A DNA stretch of 64,000 nt from Symbiodinium natans (lineage: Eukaryota; Sar; Dinophyceae; Suessiales; Symbiodiniaceae), in contig CAJNDS010000225.1 in the NCBI GenBank assembly GCA_905221605.1, positions 677,001 to 741,000 on the forward strand, given 5' to 3'. The notes beneath the pieces are model-generated. The model did no database searches. It was not told the origin of the DNA and worked only from the letters and a program-made list of their open reading frames with translations. Below are positions 62,888 to 64,000 of this stretch, piece after piece; positions within the stretch are counted from its first letter, which is position 1; the number at the start of each line of letters is the position of its first letter. Position numbers and translations under genes: made by a program.

Positions 62888-64000
62888 CTATGAGTCATTC
62901 AAAGCTACGCCTGTCAGCTCACTGGTAGCGGCAGCCCCCGGAGGATTGTCTGTGGCAGGGTGGCTTGCTGGTTGGGCGTCTGGCGGTGGGTCGCTGTCAT
63001 GAGTGGTTCGGGGCTGCGGTTCTTGGTGCGGAACTGGCAGTGATGTTTGGTGGGGAGGTGGTTGTTGGGTGTGGTCGCTCTCTGCTGGTGCTGTGTCCGC
63101 TTCGTGTGCTGGTGTGGGTTGTTGGGGCTGCTGGGTGGGTGGCCACGGGGCTCCCTGTGGTTGCGGTAGGTTGTTCCAAGCTTCTGCAATTTTGCGTGCC
63201 ACGCCTAGTGGATCCTGCATTCCAACGTCTTTGATCTTAATTATGTCAGTACGCAATACAAGGCTATTCTGCGCCCGACCATTGTCATCTCGTGGAAGAG
63301 GCGGATAAGTATCGTGGAGTTGCACTGGAATAATATGCAGCTTGTGTTGATGGGCATAGCGGAGCTCGATGAAAGTTTCGTACTGCGCCCCAGTCTTCTC
63401 TCCATAATCACTGCTGCAAAATGCGACAATCGCCTTGGATCTGTACAGGCCCATGGCAGTCTGGCTCCCGAATTCGTCACCTGCCCCCCATGTTTCCACC
63501 ATGAAAACAGGGACTCCTTCAGCCTCAAGCTGCTCCTTCACAGCCTTCATGTACTTGATCTTGTCATCGCTATTGAACCGGCCCGAGATTAGAAGATCCG
63601 TCCGACCCGCAGGGGGCTGTGGGACCTGCTCTTGGGGCTGTCCTTCTTCTTTTGCCTTTTTTTTTTGGGCCTCCCGCTGGTCGTGGATGAGCTTCAAATC
63701 CTCGATGGCAAGCGGGATCCTCAACAAAGCCTGAAGAAAAATATTGTAATTGTCGCCCTCGGGAATGGCAAAGTGGATCTCCTCATAAAGCCCACCCTGA
63801 TCTTTATCTCTGATAGCTTGGGAAAACAAATTGACGATGTCAATCGGCGGGCAGCCAACATCGCATCCCCAAGCTCCAAGTATCAGAGTGTTGACGATGT
63901 CGCATTCCATCCTTGGTGCCACAAAGATCGCACGCACGGTCTCGGCCATCCCACTCGAGTCGTACACCTCCTTGCTGTACAGCATGTCAGGAGCCGCGGC
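62888..64000 (-). CDS. PARG-type macro domain fused to a TIR-like domain, 5' partial
   Basis: Open to the right edge; stop TAG at 62888. Numbering from the ATG at 63985, residues about 1-90 are the C-terminal half of a microbial-PARG (TIGR02452-like) macro domain: VNTLILGAWGCDVGCPPIDI, then EEIHFAIPEGDNYNIFLQAL, like the family LVLGAWGCG-F-NPP..VVFAI. A Lys/Glu/Gln-rich linker (100-125) leads to a TIR-like domain (about 129-273): LLISGRFNSDDKIKYMKAVK, VPVFMVETWGAGDEFGS, KAIVAFCSSDYG, then YETFIELRYAHQHKLHIIPV. E203 or E207 could be the catalytic Glu of TIR NADases. Residues 280-350 are Pro/Gln/His-rich and disordered. PARG macro domains bind or hydrolyse ADP-ribose; TIR domains can cleave NAD+. 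No intron is needed in this 1.1 kb. Confidence 0.72.
   Translation of the reverse strand, partial: AAAPDMLYSKEVYDSSGMAETVRAIFVAPRMECDIVNTLILGAWGCDVGCPPIDIVNLFSQAIRDKDQGGLYEEIHFAIPEGDNYNIFLQALLRIPLAIEDLKLIHDQREAQKKKAKEEGQPQEQVPQPPAGRTDLLISGRFNSDDKIKYMKAVKEQLEAEGVPVFMVETWGAGDEFGSQTAMGLYRSKAIVAFCSSDYGEKTGAQYETFIELRYAHQHKLHIIPVQLHDTYPPLPRDDNGRAQNSLVLRTDIIKIKDVGMQDPLGVARKIAEAWNNLPQPQGAPWPPTQQPQQPTPAHEADTAPAESDHTQQPPPHQTSLPVPHQEPQPRTTHDSDPPPDAQPASHPATDNPPGAAATSELTGVALNDS

Overview
The window looks like nuclear DNA of a dinoflagellate, most likely a Symbiodiniaceae-type alga. Four things point there: (i) all recognisable genes lie on the minus strand and are cut into very small exons; (ii) the modelled introns mostly end AG|G and often start GC rather than GT; (iii) the protein families are ones I associate with dinoflagellates (a copia-type gag with CCCH plus CCHC fingers, a multi-membrane-segment protein with SHSW / DRICIHQ / LWCLFE motifs, a plastid leader with an F-x-x-P motif after the signal peptide); (iv) short arrays of the plant/algal-type telomere heptamer TTTAGGG/CCCTAAA and its variants fill most non-coding DNA. 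No rRNA, tRNA or CRISPR array was recognised.

Layout, in + coordinates, with genes read right to left. About 817-29287, probably continuing up to about 37 kb: a GCN1-like HEAT-repeat gene (ribosome-associated activator of the eIF2alpha kinase GCN2). I could chain 26 exons of 18-99 bp in one consistent reading frame (475 codons in 28.5 kb), with residue spacing close to plant/animal GCN1 as I remember it. One 9.6 kb intron (4372-14016) holds a three-exon gene for a TIR/HET-like membrane protein (6138-8054) and a non-autonomous gag-protease LTR retrotransposon (8778-13206, 5-bp duplication TTTAG). Another intron holds a DNA cytosine methyltransferase fragment (about 22690-23015). 38037-40996: a small five-exon gene of 83 codons. 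43702-44223: an intronless 173-aa gene, probably a retrogene. 44943-52303: a multi-exon gene with a bipartite plastid leader and a fibrillin (PAP)-like C-terminus. 52931-56650: exons of at least one unidentified gene. 57-62.6 kb: gene-poor DNA with several minisatellites and few telomere-like repeats. 62888-64000: the 3' part of a gene fusing a PARG-type macro domain to a TIR-like domain.

The most striking pattern is how introns are built. Most exons sit where + strand CCCTAAA arrays (left) switch to TTTAGGG arrays (right). Read in the sense of transcription, introns therefore tend to begin with G-rich (TTTAGGG)n and end with C-rich (CCCTAAA)n, so their ends are complementary; in several cases the heptamer itself appears to supply the donor (G|GTTTAGGG). 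Short inverted-repeat (MITE-like) elements of about six families, ten copies in the largest, also sit in the introns.

Functionally, GCN1 acts in translation-stress signalling and the fibrillin-like protein would act in the plastid. The macro-TIR and TIR/HET-like proteins suggest NAD+/ADP-ribose-linked sensing, but that is inference. All exon edges are hand models made without RNA data or database searches.
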